The notes beneath the pieces are model-generated. The model ran no database searches. It was not told the origin of the DNA and saw only the letters and a list, made by a program, of their open reading frames with translations. Both the position numbers and the translations under genes were made by a program. Source: Campylobacterales bacterium (lineage in GTDB: Bacteria; Campylobacterota; Campylobacteria; Campylobacterales; QNZT01). Taken from it: a DNA stretch of 8,022 nt. Positions 1 to 5,924 of the stretch are shown here, piece by piece. Each line of letters begins with the position of its first letter. Position 1 is the first letter of the stretch. The stretch spans positions 1-8,022 of the forward strand of contig DQSO01000049.1 in the NCBI GenBank assembly GCA_015663225.1. The letters run 5' to 3'.

Positions 1-4
1 AAAT

Positions 5-30
5 ATACTTTAAGTATGTTTTGTTATACT
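5..30 (+). promoter_or_regulatory. Predicted promoter of the tRNA-Leu gene
   Basis: A perfect-looking -10 box TATACT lies at 25-30, preceded by TG at 22-23, which makes an extended -10 (TGn-TATACT). Transcription would start near 37, about 7 nt before the mature tRNA 5' end at 44, a usual leader length for a stable RNA. A small inverted repeat (ATACTT-t-AAGTAT, 5-17) sits where the -35 region would be. No clear TTGACA is seen, and little upstream sequence is available in the window. Confidence 0.55.
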
Positions 31-43
31 GTTTAATTGTTGT

Positions 44-128
44 GCGGACGTGGTGAAATTGGTATACACGCCAGACTTAGGATCTGGTGCCTCACGGCGT
101 GGAGGTTCAAGTCCTCTCGTCCGCACCA
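44..128 (+). tRNA. tRNA-Leu, anticodon UAG
   Basis: All cloverleaf parts are visible. The 7-bp acceptor stem is GCGGACG (44-50) with CGTCCGC (118-124), followed by discriminator A125 and an encoded CCA (126-128). The D stem is GTG (53-55) with CAC (67-69), and its loop has the conserved GG at 61-62. The anticodon stem CCAGA (71-75) pairs with TCTGG (83-87) around the loop CTTAGGA, giving anticodon TAG at 78-80, which reads CUN leucine codons. A long variable arm (88-100) with a TGCC/GGCG stem marks a class II tRNA, as expected for leucine. The T arm has stem 101-105 with 113-117 and loop TTCAAGT. Nothing is missing, so this should be a functional gene. Confidence 0.97.
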
Positions 129-197
129 TTACTTTATAAAAATCAAATTATATATTATTATTAGTCTAAATTATTAAAATATTTTTTTCCTATTATT

Positions 198-206
198 TGT
201 TACAAT
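198..206 (+). promoter_or_regulatory. Predicted extended -10 promoter for the cysteine-rich peptide gene
   Basis: TG (198-199), one spacer base, then TACAAT (201-206) form an extended -10 element. It lies behind a very AT-rich stretch that includes a run of seven T at 182-188. Transcription would begin around 213, leaving a leader of roughly 23 nt that carries the strong Shine-Dalgarno. No convincing -35 hexamer is seen, which fits promoter architecture described for Campylobacter and Helicobacter. This is a sequence-based prediction only. Confidence 0.5.
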
Positions 207-223
207 TCTTCACATCTTATTTT

Positions 224-231
224 TAAGGAGG
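224..231 (+). promoter_or_regulatory. Perfect Shine-Dalgarno for the cysteine-rich peptide
   Basis: TAAGGAGG is a full eight-base match to the anti-Shine-Dalgarno and ends 4 nt before the ATG at 236. It is the strongest ribosome binding site in the window. It fixes the start codon and argues that the short reading frame is genuinely and efficiently translated. Confidence 0.85.
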
Positions 232-235
232 AATT

Positions 236-481
236 ATGAAAAAGGTTATTATAGGTGTTTTATTTTTAGGTATGGCTCTTTTTGCTAAATGTGATTTTAG
301 TGAAGGTGCTGTGAATACTGTGGAAGATTGTCCGCAGCTAGCTTGTATCCCAGATGCGACTATTGTTACTGAGGATTGTTGTGTAGCACCAGCACCAGTT
401 GTTGTTAGTTGTTGTACATCTGTTTGTTCATCTTGTGCACCAGTTGTTTCAACACCATCTTGTATAGTAATAGTTGACTAG
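236..481 (+). CDS. Small exported cysteine-rich protein of unknown function
   Basis: The 81-residue product begins with a typical Sec signal peptide: KK at 2-3, a hydrophobic stretch at about 4-16, and a likely signal peptidase I site after A17 (L-F-A|K). Residue 19 is a cysteine, but the preceding F-A-K is a poor lipobox, so a lipoprotein is less likely. The mature part of about 64 residues holds all ten cysteines: C19, C32, C37, C48, C49, C59, C60, C64, C67 and C76, including two CC pairs and a CxxC (64-67). Every cysteine codon is TGT. An A-P-V-V segment recurs at 53-56 and 68-71, encoded by an identical 12-bp repeat. The gene has its own predicted promoter and a perfect ribosome binding site, so it looks monocistronic. 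I do not recognise the family. A disulfide-stabilised or metal-binding periplasmic or secreted peptide is plausible, but this is inference from composition alone. Confidence 0.8.
   Translation: MKKVIIGVLFLGMALFAKCDFSEGAVNTVEDCPQLACIPDATIVTEDCCVAPAPVVVSCCTSVCSSCAPVVSTPSCIVIVD
392..448 (+). repeat. 12-bp direct repeat, in frame, inside the cysteine-rich gene
   Basis: GCACCAGTTGTT occurs at 392-403 and again at 437-448, offset by exactly 45 bp (15 codons). Both copies are in frame and encode A-P-V-V. The first copy is followed by V-S-C-C and the second by S-T-P-S-C, so the downstream sequence has diverged. This suggests an old internal duplication of a cysteine-containing unit, though chance in a low-complexity sequence cannot be excluded. 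Confidence 0.6.
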
Positions 482-484
482 GTA

Positions 485-1999
485 TTAGCTATCCCTCAAG
501 ATTTGCCTCTTATTTCCTTTATCTAAATAGATTCTTTTTAGATTTGGAATACAAGAGGCATGTTCTTGTAAAAATCCTGGAACTTTTCGTCCTCTCACTT
601 TTATAATATCACTCATAATACAATCAGCAACTATTGTTTTATCAAATTCTTTTTCATCTGTTAAATAGTTAAATAACAACTCAGATAATCTCATCAAAGA
701 AATTTGCCAAGTTGATAGAGTTTGAGAGTATATCCACTCACTAAAATCATTAAATCCGTCATAAACAGTTGTGTTTTTCCAAATAAAATCTTTTGTTTTA
801 TGAAAGTTTCCACTGTTATAGACCAAGTCCCAAAATCTTGTAAATCTTTTTAGTTTTTGAAGTTGTAAAAATGTTATTTTACTGTTTTGTAGTATCTCGT
901 AAGGTGGTTTCTCGCTATAAACCATATCAAAAACTTTATCATGTCGAGAGATAGTAGTGCCTGATAGTTTTTTCAATATTCCTAGTTGAATTTCTGAGTC
1001 TGTTATCTCTTTTAACTCATTTAGATTTTTTGCAAAACTCTCTATACTCTCGCCTGGAAGTCCAATAATAAGATCGACATGCAGATGAGCATTTGTCTTT
1101 GTCTCTAAAAATGTTATATTCTCTTTTAGCTTTTTTAGATTCATCTTTCTATGGATATTTGTAAGTATCTCTTCATTTAAAGTTTGTATACCAACTTCAA
1201 GTTGCAGTGAGTGAGGTGGAAACTTTGCTATTTTCTCTCTTAATTTTTGAGGGAAGTTATCAGGTATTACTTCAAAGTGTAGTGAAAAATCACCATCTTT
1301 TGCTAAGAAAAAATCCATCAAAGCATTTGCATAGGCTATATTTAGATTAAAAGTTCTATCTATAAACTTAAAATTTCTAGCACCCTTTTCCCACAATATA
1401 TCAAACTCTTCCAAGATTTTATCAATATCAAAATACCTAACTCTCTCATCAATAGCCGAAAGACAAAACTCACACTCATATGGACAACCTCGACTTGCTT
1501 CAACATAGATATATCGGTTTTTTATATCATCATCACTATAGTTAATGTATGGAAGTTCTATCTCTTTTAGGTTTGGGGTGATTGATTTTATTATCTTCTC
1601 ATTTGGGCTATTATCATCTAAAATATCTCTGCAAGTATTGTAAAAGCTTATCTCTCCCTCACCTTGTATAATAAAATCTGCCAAATCCCAATTTACTCGA
1701 AATGGTTGATAACTAACTTCAGGACCACCAAGAATTAGTTTTATATCTGGGTTTACCATTTTTATGATTTCTACAAGTTTTTGAATATTTATAGCATTCC
1801 AAATATAGACTCCTATACCTACTATTCTAGGGTTTTGAAGAAGTATTTTTTCAGCTACTGAGCTTTCATCATCATTTATTGTAAACTCAAGTATCTGTGA
1901 GTCTTGTTTTAACTCTTTTAGATTTGCATAAAGGTATCTAAGACCCAATGATGAGTGAGTATATCTAGCATTTACTCCAACTAAGACTATATCACTCAT
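485..1999 (-). CDS. Cobalamin-binding radical SAM protein (DUF4080-type)
   Basis: The 504-residue protein has two recognisable domains. The N-terminal part (about 1-125) looks like a B12-binding Rossmann domain, with V-L-V-G-type beta strand 3-9, N-A-R-Y-T-H at 10-15, G-G-P-E at 91-94 and Q-G-E-G-E at 112-116. From about 163 to 360 is a radical SAM domain: the [4Fe-4S] motif CxxxCxxC is C172, C176 and C179, and V-G-I-Q-T at 269-273 and I-I-G-L-P-G-E at 311-317 match the HemN/Elp3-like fold. The C-terminal region (about 365-480) resembles the DUF4080 extension of this group. I see no DxHxxG cobalamin-ligating motif, as in many of these proteins, so the cofactor binding mode is uncertain. The substrate is unknown; methyl transfer or another radical modification is possible. 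The ATG overlaps the rnhB stop as ATGA (1996-1999) and has only a weak Shine-Dalgarno, which suggests translational coupling. The stop lies 3 bp from the stop of the convergent cysteine-rich gene. Confidence 0.88.
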   Translation of the reverse strand: MSDIVLVGVNARYTHSSLGLRYLYANLKELKQDSQILEFTINDDESSVAEKILLQNPRIVGIGVYIWNAINIQKLVEIIKMVNPDIKLILGGPEVSYQPFRVNWDLADFIIQGEGEISFYNTCRDILDDNSPNEKIIKSITPNLKEIELPYINYSDDDIKNRYIYVEASRGCPYECEFCLSAIDERVRYFDIDKILEEFDILWEKGARNFKFIDRTFNLNIAYANALMDFFLAKDGDFSLHFEVIPDNFPQKLREKIAKFPPHSLQLEVGIQTLNEEILTNIHRKMNLKKLKENITFLETKTNAHLHVDLIIGLPGESIESFAKNLNELKEITDSEIQLGILKKLSGTTISRHDKVFDMVYSEKPPYEILQNSKITFLQLQKLKRFTRFWDLVYNSGNFHKTKDFIWKNTTVYDGFNDFSEWIYSQTLSTWQISLMRLSELLFNYLTDEKEFDKTIVADCIMSDIIKVRGRKVPGFLQEHASCIPNLKRIYLDKGNKRQILRDS

Positions 2000-2538
2000 G
2001 TTAAAGACTTTATTTTAAATGATTTTCGATGTTCTTGTATATATCCATGCTCTCCTATAAGTTCCCGATGTAGTTTTGTACCGTAACCTTTATGTTTTGC
2101 AAACTGATAGATTGGAAACTCTTTATCAACCTCTAACATATATCTATCACGAGATACCTTTGCTAAAATACTCGCCGCACTGACTTCTGCAACTTTTGTA
2201 TCTGCTTTTATCATCCATTCTAGGTTTGAAACTCCTAGAGTTGTGTTTCCATCAAAGATAGCTTTATCGTATTTTAGTGAAGTAGTTATTGCTATTAGTG
2301 AATTTTTTATAGCTTTACTTAGTCCTATTTCATCAATAGTTTTTGCATCAGTAAAGATAATTTTATGAGTTGAGTTTGGAATAATTTTCTCAAATAGAGT
2401 ATTTCTTTTTTTTGCAGAAAGTTTTTTACTATCGGCAAGTCCATCTATACTCTTATGTAAAATAACCCCTGCCACACAAAGTGGTCCAGCAAGACATCCT
2501 CGCCCAGCTTCATCTATCCCTAATAACAACACTTTCAC
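1996..2538 (-). CDS. rnhB: Ribonuclease HII
   Basis: This endonuclease cleaves RNA in RNA-DNA hybrids and starts removal of ribonucleotides misincorporated into DNA, working in the cytoplasm with a divalent metal. The 180-residue length is normal for the family. The signature G-I-D-E-A-G-R-G at 7-14 supplies catalytic D9 and E10 and the ribonucleotide-sensing GRG loop (12-14). The remaining active-site acidic residues are D96 (I-F-D-G-N) and D113 (K-A-D-T), 17 residues apart as in known homologues. S-A-A-S-I-L-A-K-V-S-R-D at 120-131 and junction-sensing Y152 (K-G-Y-G-T) are also present. The start taken here is GTG at 2536-2538. A second in-frame GTG at 2530-2532 is preceded by GGGGTGA, which resembles the 3' part of a Shine-Dalgarno, so the true protein may be two residues shorter. 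It is the first gene of a unit with the downstream radical SAM gene. Confidence 0.95.
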   Translation of the reverse strand: MKVLLLGIDEAGRGCLAGPLCVAGVILHKSIDGLADSKKLSAKKRNTLFEKIIPNSTHKIIFTDAKTIDEIGLSKAIKNSLIAITTSLKYDKAIFDGNTTLGVSNLEWMIKADTKVAEVSAASILAKVSRDRYMLEVDKEFPIYQFAKHKGYGTKLHRELIGEHGYIQEHRKSFKIKSLT

Positions 2539-2552
2539 CCCACTTTTGGCTG

Positions 2553-2561
2553 ATTATAACA
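2553..2561 (-). promoter_or_regulatory. Predicted extended -10 promoter for rnhB
   Basis: Read on the minus strand, TG (2561-2560), one base, then TATAAT (2558-2553) give a perfect consensus extended -10. The start of transcription would fall near 2546. That leaves only about 8 nt before the GTG at 2538, or about 14 nt before the alternative GTG at 2532. No -35 hexamer is evident. Confidence 0.65.
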
Positions 2562-2570
2562 AACTTACGA

Positions 2571-2576
2571 TAAAAT
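2571..2576 (+). promoter_or_regulatory. Predicted -10 box for the sulP operon
   Basis: TAAAAT at 2571-2576, inside GATAAAATCG, is a good -10 match for an AT-rich epsilonproteobacterial promoter. Transcription would start near 2583, giving a leader of about 24 nt to the TTG start at 2607. It lacks the TG extension and a clear -35. Support also comes from position: it is the only good candidate in the 68-bp divergent gap on this strand. Confidence 0.45.
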
Positions 2577-2595
2577 CGCGAGAGTTAGACAATTT

Positions 2596-2600
2596 AAGGA
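2596..2600 (+). promoter_or_regulatory. Shine-Dalgarno that fixes the TTG start of the SulP gene
   Basis: AAGGA at 2596-2600 is 6 nt before TTG at 2607-2609. No ATG or GTG codon in the same frame lies close by with an equally good site. The next in-frame methionine (residue 20) is inside the start of the first conserved membrane region. The non-ATG start is therefore the best choice. Confidence 0.7.
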
Positions 2601-2606
2601 AAATTA

Positions 2607-4184
2607 TTGATAAATTTAAAAAATTATTCAGCACAAAATATTAAAAATGATGTGTTATCAGGCATGGTTGTTGCAGTTGCTCTTGTTCCAGAGGCTATTG
2701 CATTTAGTTTTATAGCTGGAGTTAGTCCTTTAGTTGGGCTTTATGCTGCTTTTATTATCGGTCTTGTAACTTCACTTATCGGTGGAAAGCCTGGTATGAT
2801 TAGTGGTGCTACTGGTGCTGTTGCTGTTGTATTTGTTGGACTTGGACTTGCAGTTGCTGCATTAAATCCAGATATGCCTAAAAATGAACTAAGCATTTTG
2901 ATACTAAACTACATACTTCTAACCTCTATCGTAGCAGGATTTTTACAGATAATGGTTGGTCTTTTAAAGATGGGTAAATTTATACGACTTGTTCCTCAAC
3001 CTGCTCTGTTTGGGTTTTTAAATGGTCTTGCTATCGTTATAGCAACAAGTCAGTTTAAGTTTTTAAAACCTGATAACTATGATGAGTTAGATGGTTTCTT
3101 TAGTGTTATGAGTGCATCATTGGCTCAAAACTATGTTATGTATATTGTTATTGTTATCACTATGGCTATTATGTTTTATCTTCCTAAGATTACTAAAGCT
3201 ATTCCATCTGGATTGGTAGCTATTATATCTATTACGGCGATTGTTTATTTTATGGGTGTTGATACTAAGACAGTTTCAGATTTAGCTGATATATCTGGCG
3301 GTTTTCCTACATTTGTACTTCCTGACAGTTCACTGTTTACTTTAGAGGCTTTTAAACTTCTGTTCCCTTATGCCGTTATAGTTGCACTTGTTGGACTTAT
3401 CGAATCACTTCTTACTCTTTCAGTTTTAGATGAGATGAGTGGTGTTAGAGGTAGTGGAAATAAAGAGTGTGTTGCTCAAGGTGTGGCAAATATTGCTAGT
3501 GGTTCATTTGGTGGTATGGCTGGATGTGCGATGATTGGACAAAGTGTTATCAACTTTACTTCTGGTGGACTTGGACGACTCTCTAGTTTTACTGCTGCTA
3601 TGCTTTTGATAATATTTGTTGTATTTTTAAGTGATCTTATTGGTGTTATCCCTGTTGCTGTTTTGATTGGTATTATGTTTATGGTTAGTATGGGAACTTT
3701 TGAGTTTAGTAGTGTTAGCCGTATCAAATATATGCCAAGAGCTGATGCTTTTGTACTTGTTATTGTTACTATTATCACAGTATTTTTTGATTTAGCTATC
3801 GCTGTTGTCGCTGGTATTATCATCTCTGCTCTTGTTTTTGCTTGGCAACATGCTAAGATTTATTCACGAACTTCTATGGATGGTGATACGAAGATTTATT
3901 GTCTGGATGGTCCTTTGTTTTTTGCTTCTGTTACATCATTTAACGAGCAGTTTGATATAGAGAGTGATCCAAAAAATGTGATTATTGATTTTGATAAAGC
4001 TAGAGTTATGGATATATCTGGTGTTGAAGCGATAGATGCACTAACCAAAAAATATAAAAAAAATGATAAAATACTTCAAATAAGACACCTAAGCAGAGAT
4101 TGTAAAAATCTTCTAAAAGAGGCTGGACCTTATTGTAGTTTTGAAGAAAATGACCCAACATATATCGTTGCGGCAAATGTATAG
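2607..4184 (+). CDS. SulP-family anion transporter with C-terminal STAS domain
   Basis: This 525-residue inner-membrane protein belongs to the SulP/SLC26 family, which moves sulfate, bicarbonate or other anions, often with a coupling ion. The first conserved helix pair is clear (L-V-P-E-A-I-A-F-S at 26-34, S-P-L-V-G-L-Y-A at 40-47). It is followed by the glycine-rich substrate-site segment S-G-A-T-G-A-V at 66-72 and by L-I-E-S-L-L-T at 264-270 with conserved E266. N-K-E at 285-287 and Q-G-V-A-N-I-A-S-G at 291-299 are also family hallmarks. Hydrophobic segments continue to about residue 412. Residues about 425-525 form a STAS domain, whose loop D-I-S-G (469-472) corresponds to the regulatory D-x-S-G site of anti-sigma antagonists. 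The length is usual for the family. The substrate cannot be read from sequence; sulfate and bicarbonate are both plausible. It starts with TTG, and its stop overlaps the ribosome binding site of the next gene. Confidence 0.93.
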   Translation: MINLKNYSAQNIKNDVLSGMVVAVALVPEAIAFSFIAGVSPLVGLYAAFIIGLVTSLIGGKPGMISGATGAVAVVFVGLGLAVAALNPDMPKNELSILILNYILLTSIVAGFLQIMVGLLKMGKFIRLVPQPALFGFLNGLAIVIATSQFKFLKPDNYDELDGFFSVMSASLAQNYVMYIVIVITMAIMFYLPKITKAIPSGLVAIISITAIVYFMGVDTKTVSDLADISGGFPTFVLPDSSLFTLEAFKLLFPYAVIVALVGLIESLLTLSVLDEMSGVRGSGNKECVAQGVANIASGSFGGMAGCAMIGQSVINFTSGGLGRLSSFTAAMLLIIFVVFLSDLIGVIPVAVLIGIMFMVSMGTFEFSSVSRIKYMPRADAFVLVIVTIITVFFDLAIAVVAGIIISALVFAWQHAKIYSRTSMDGDTKIYCLDGPLFFASVTSFNEQFDIESDPKNVIIDFDKARVMDISGVEAIDALTKKYKKNDKILQIRHLSRDCKNLLKEAGPYCSFEENDPTYIVAANV

Positions 4185-4192
4185 GAGAAGTT

Positions 4193-4429
4193 ATGGAGTT
4201 TGAAAAAGATTATATAAAAGCTGAAAATAAAAAACTTATAGAGATAAGAGATGAGTTTTTTGCGATACTAGATGACAATCTTCCAAAAGATAGTAAAGGA
4301 AATTTTGATTTTGACAATAACCCTACTCTTGATGCAAAAGTAGTCTATGAAAATCTTTTCAAACTAGACTATCAAGCTAGAAAACTTAGAGCTTTACTAG
4401 GGCAGACCTATGAGCTACATAAAGATTAA
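4193..4429 (+). CDS. Small hydrophilic protein of unknown function
   Basis: The 78-residue product is highly charged, has no cysteine, signal peptide or membrane segment, and is probably largely alpha-helical: a helix of about 5-28, an aspartate- and asparagine-rich linker at 32-46, and a second helix at about 47-77. It is likely cytoplasmic. The reading frame is supported by an AGGAG ribosome binding site (4183-4187) that overlaps the sulP stop and is 5 nt from the ATG. Further support comes from its position as the second gene of a tight run: 8 bp after sulP, and overlapping the alanine racemase start by 20 bp. I do not recognise the family. Its conserved-looking C-terminal part (R-A-L-L-G-Q-T-Y) would be the region to compare. 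No function is assigned. Confidence 0.75.
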   Translation: MEFEKDYIKAENKKLIEIRDEFFAILDDNLPKDSKGNFDFDNNPTLDAKVVYENLFKLDYQARKLRALLGQTYELHKD

Positions 4430-5381
4430 TAGGGCTAACTTTTATCATAACCTAGATTTTTTATCTAAAAAACTAGGCAGTAAAGATAAGTTAGCAGTAG
4501 TTCTAAAAGATAATGCTTACGGGCATGGTCTAAAACTTATAGCCCAGCTATCATGTGAGTATGGGATAAAAAGAGCTATCGTAAAAACTGAAGATGAAGC
4601 CTTGGAAATAGAGGATTTATTTGAAGATATTATCATCTTAAATCCAGATTTTTCCATATATAAAGATAACTTCTCACTTGTCATAAATTCACTCACACAA
4701 CTTAAAAAAATTACAAATCAAAAGATACACCTAAAGTTTGATACAGGTATGCATAGAAATGGCTTAGTTCCCAAGAAGATAGATACTACTAACTTAAATG
4801 TAGTAGGAGTTATGACACATTTTAGAAGTGCAGATGAACTAAGCTGTGAACAGTTTTGGCAACAACAACAGTGGAAAAAACTTAAAGATATCTATAAAGA
4901 TAGCGATGTTCTTTTTCATAGTGGAAACTCAGCTACAGTTCTAAGAAGTAAAATTTATGAGGATGATTTTGCTAGATGCGGAATAGGAATCTACGGTTAT
5001 CATGAGATGCATGATAGCTTTGGAGAGTTTAACTTAAAGCCAGTTTTATCTTTGATCGCTAAAAAAATATCATCAAGAGATTTAAAAAAAGGTGATAGAA
5101 TCGGATATGGTGGTATTGGAACTCTTTCACATGATAGTACAGTTTCAACTTATGATATTGGCTACGGGGATGGCTTCTTTAGGCATGATGGCAAGAGTGA
5201 ATTAATGCTTAATGAGAAAAAAGTTATAGGTAGAATATCTATGGATAGTATATCTTTTTTGGGTGATGATGAGGAGATATCTCTTATTGGTGATGCAAAA
5301 AAGATAGCAAGAGAGTTCAATACTATAAGTTACGATGTTCTAGTAAAGCTAAATAGTTCAATCCCTAAAGAAGTAGTATAA
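4410..5381 (+). CDS. alr: Alanine racemase
   Basis: A PLP enzyme that interconverts L- and D-alanine, supplying D-alanine for peptidoglycan in the cytoplasm. The fold-type III barrel starts with V-L-K-D-N-A-Y-G-H-G at 31-40, where K33 should carry PLP. Other expected residues are present: K109 and R116 in K-F-D-T-G-M-H-R-N-G (109-118), N173-S174, R189 (R-C-G-I-G-I-Y-G) near the pyridine nitrogen, catalytic Y252 in G-Y-G-D-G (251-255), and M278-D279 in G-R-I-S-M-D. At 323 residues it is somewhat short for the family. Two features are unusual: D34 replaces the common alanine after the PLP lysine, and the usual R-V-x-R-x-Y-like C-terminus is degenerate (S-I-P-K-E-V-V). The ATG lies in the end of the upstream gene (20-bp overlap) behind a modest AGGG at 4399-4402. 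The stop is immediately followed by the next gene's GTG, so coupled translation is likely. Confidence 0.93.
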   Translation: MSYIKINRANFYHNLDFLSKKLGSKDKLAVVLKDNAYGHGLKLIAQLSCEYGIKRAIVKTEDEALEIEDLFEDIIILNPDFSIYKDNFSLVINSLTQLKKITNQKIHLKFDTGMHRNGLVPKKIDTTNLNVVGVMTHFRSADELSCEQFWQQQQWKKLKDIYKDSDVLFHSGNSATVLRSKIYEDDFARCGIGIYGYHEMHDSFGEFNLKPVLSLIAKKISSRDLKKGDRIGYGGIGTLSHDSTVSTYDIGYGDGFFRHDGKSELMLNEKKVIGRISMDSISFLGDDEEISLIGDAKKIAREFNTISYDVLVKLNSSIPKEVV

Positions 5382-5924
5382 GTGCTTGATAAGTATGATG
5401 TTTTAGTTATCCCTGGCCTTGGCGGAAGCGATAAAAATCATTGGCAAAGTATCTGGGAAAAAAAGTATCCAAATTTTAAAAGAGTTGAGCAAGATGATTG
5501 GAATAATCCAAACCTATCAACTTGGCTTGAAAATCTAAATATATCAATAAAAAAATCTACAAAACCAATAGTTTTAATAGCTCACTCTCTTGGATGCCTA
5601 CTCATAACTCACTATGTTAAAAATCACAATACAAACATAGAAGCAGTTTTAATGGTAGCTCCACCTGATGTTGAAGTAGATGATGTAATAAAAGAGTTAA
5701 AAGACTTTGCTCCTATGCCAAAAGACAAACTACCTTTTAGAAGTATAGTTGTTATTAGTTCAAATGACCCCTACTCTACACTTACAAGAAGCGAAGAGTT
5801 TGCTAAAAACTGTGGTTCGAAGCTAGTTAATATTGGAGATAAGGGTCATATAAACTCTAGTTCAAATCTTGATGAATGGGAAGAGGGAGAGAAACTACTC
5901 TTATCCCTAACAAATAACCACTGA
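5382..5924 (+). CDS. RBBP9/YdeN-like alpha/beta serine hydrolase
   Basis: The 180-residue protein is a small cytoplasmic alpha/beta hydrolase with no signal peptide. The N-terminal strand and P-G-L-G-G-S-D-K-N-H-W-Q-S (11-23) are typical of the RBBP9/YdeN group. The nucleophile elbow is A-H-S-L-G with S69, and the rest of the triad is probably D129 (S-N-D-P-Y) and H156 (K-G-H-I-N). W40 and W49 near the active-site loop and the length also fit. The physiological substrate of bacterial members is generally unknown; esterase or peptidase activity is possible. The GTG start directly abuts the alr stop (no spacer), with only a weak AAAGAAG upstream and no nearby in-frame ATG, so reinitiation after alr is likely. 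Its last 18 bp overlap the 3' end of the aldehyde dehydrogenase gene on the other strand. Confidence 0.88.
   Translation: MLDKYDVLVIPGLGGSDKNHWQSIWEKKYPNFKRVEQDDWNNPNLSTWLENLNISIKKSTKPIVLIAHSLGCLLITHYVKNHNTNIEAVLMVAPPDVEVDDVIKELKDFAPMPKDKLPFRSIVVISSNDPYSTLTRSEEFAKNCGSKLVNIGDKGHINSSSNLDEWEEGEKLLLSLTNNH

Noticed and set aside
44..128. tRNA-Leu as an integration site for a mobile element
   Set aside because: No integrase gene and no direct repeat of the tRNA 3' end is seen downstream in the window, and the neighbouring genes look chromosomal.
176..188. AAAATATTTT with a T-run after the tRNA as an intrinsic terminator
   Set aside because: The palindrome has no GC pairs and no room for a loop. 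In such AT-rich DNA it is not distinguishable from background.
521..543. ATCTAAA / TTTAGAT inverted repeat just after the cysteine-rich gene, as a possible terminator
   Set aside because: The stem is AT-only except for one C-G pair, the loop is 9 nt, and no T-run follows on the plus strand. It also lies inside the coding sequence of the radical SAM gene.
236..1999. Cysteine-rich peptide and radical SAM protein as a RiPP precursor and its modifying enzyme
   Set aside because: The genes converge and have separate promoters. The peptide has a Sec signal peptide rather than a RiPP-type leader, no peptidase or exporter gene is adjacent, and the enzyme is instead coupled to rnhB.
3476..3823. Open frame of 115 codons on the minus strand
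   Set aside because: It lies wholly inside the SulP gene, its product is low-complexity (I, T, K and P rich), and the plus-strand protein has clear family motifs throughout this stretch.
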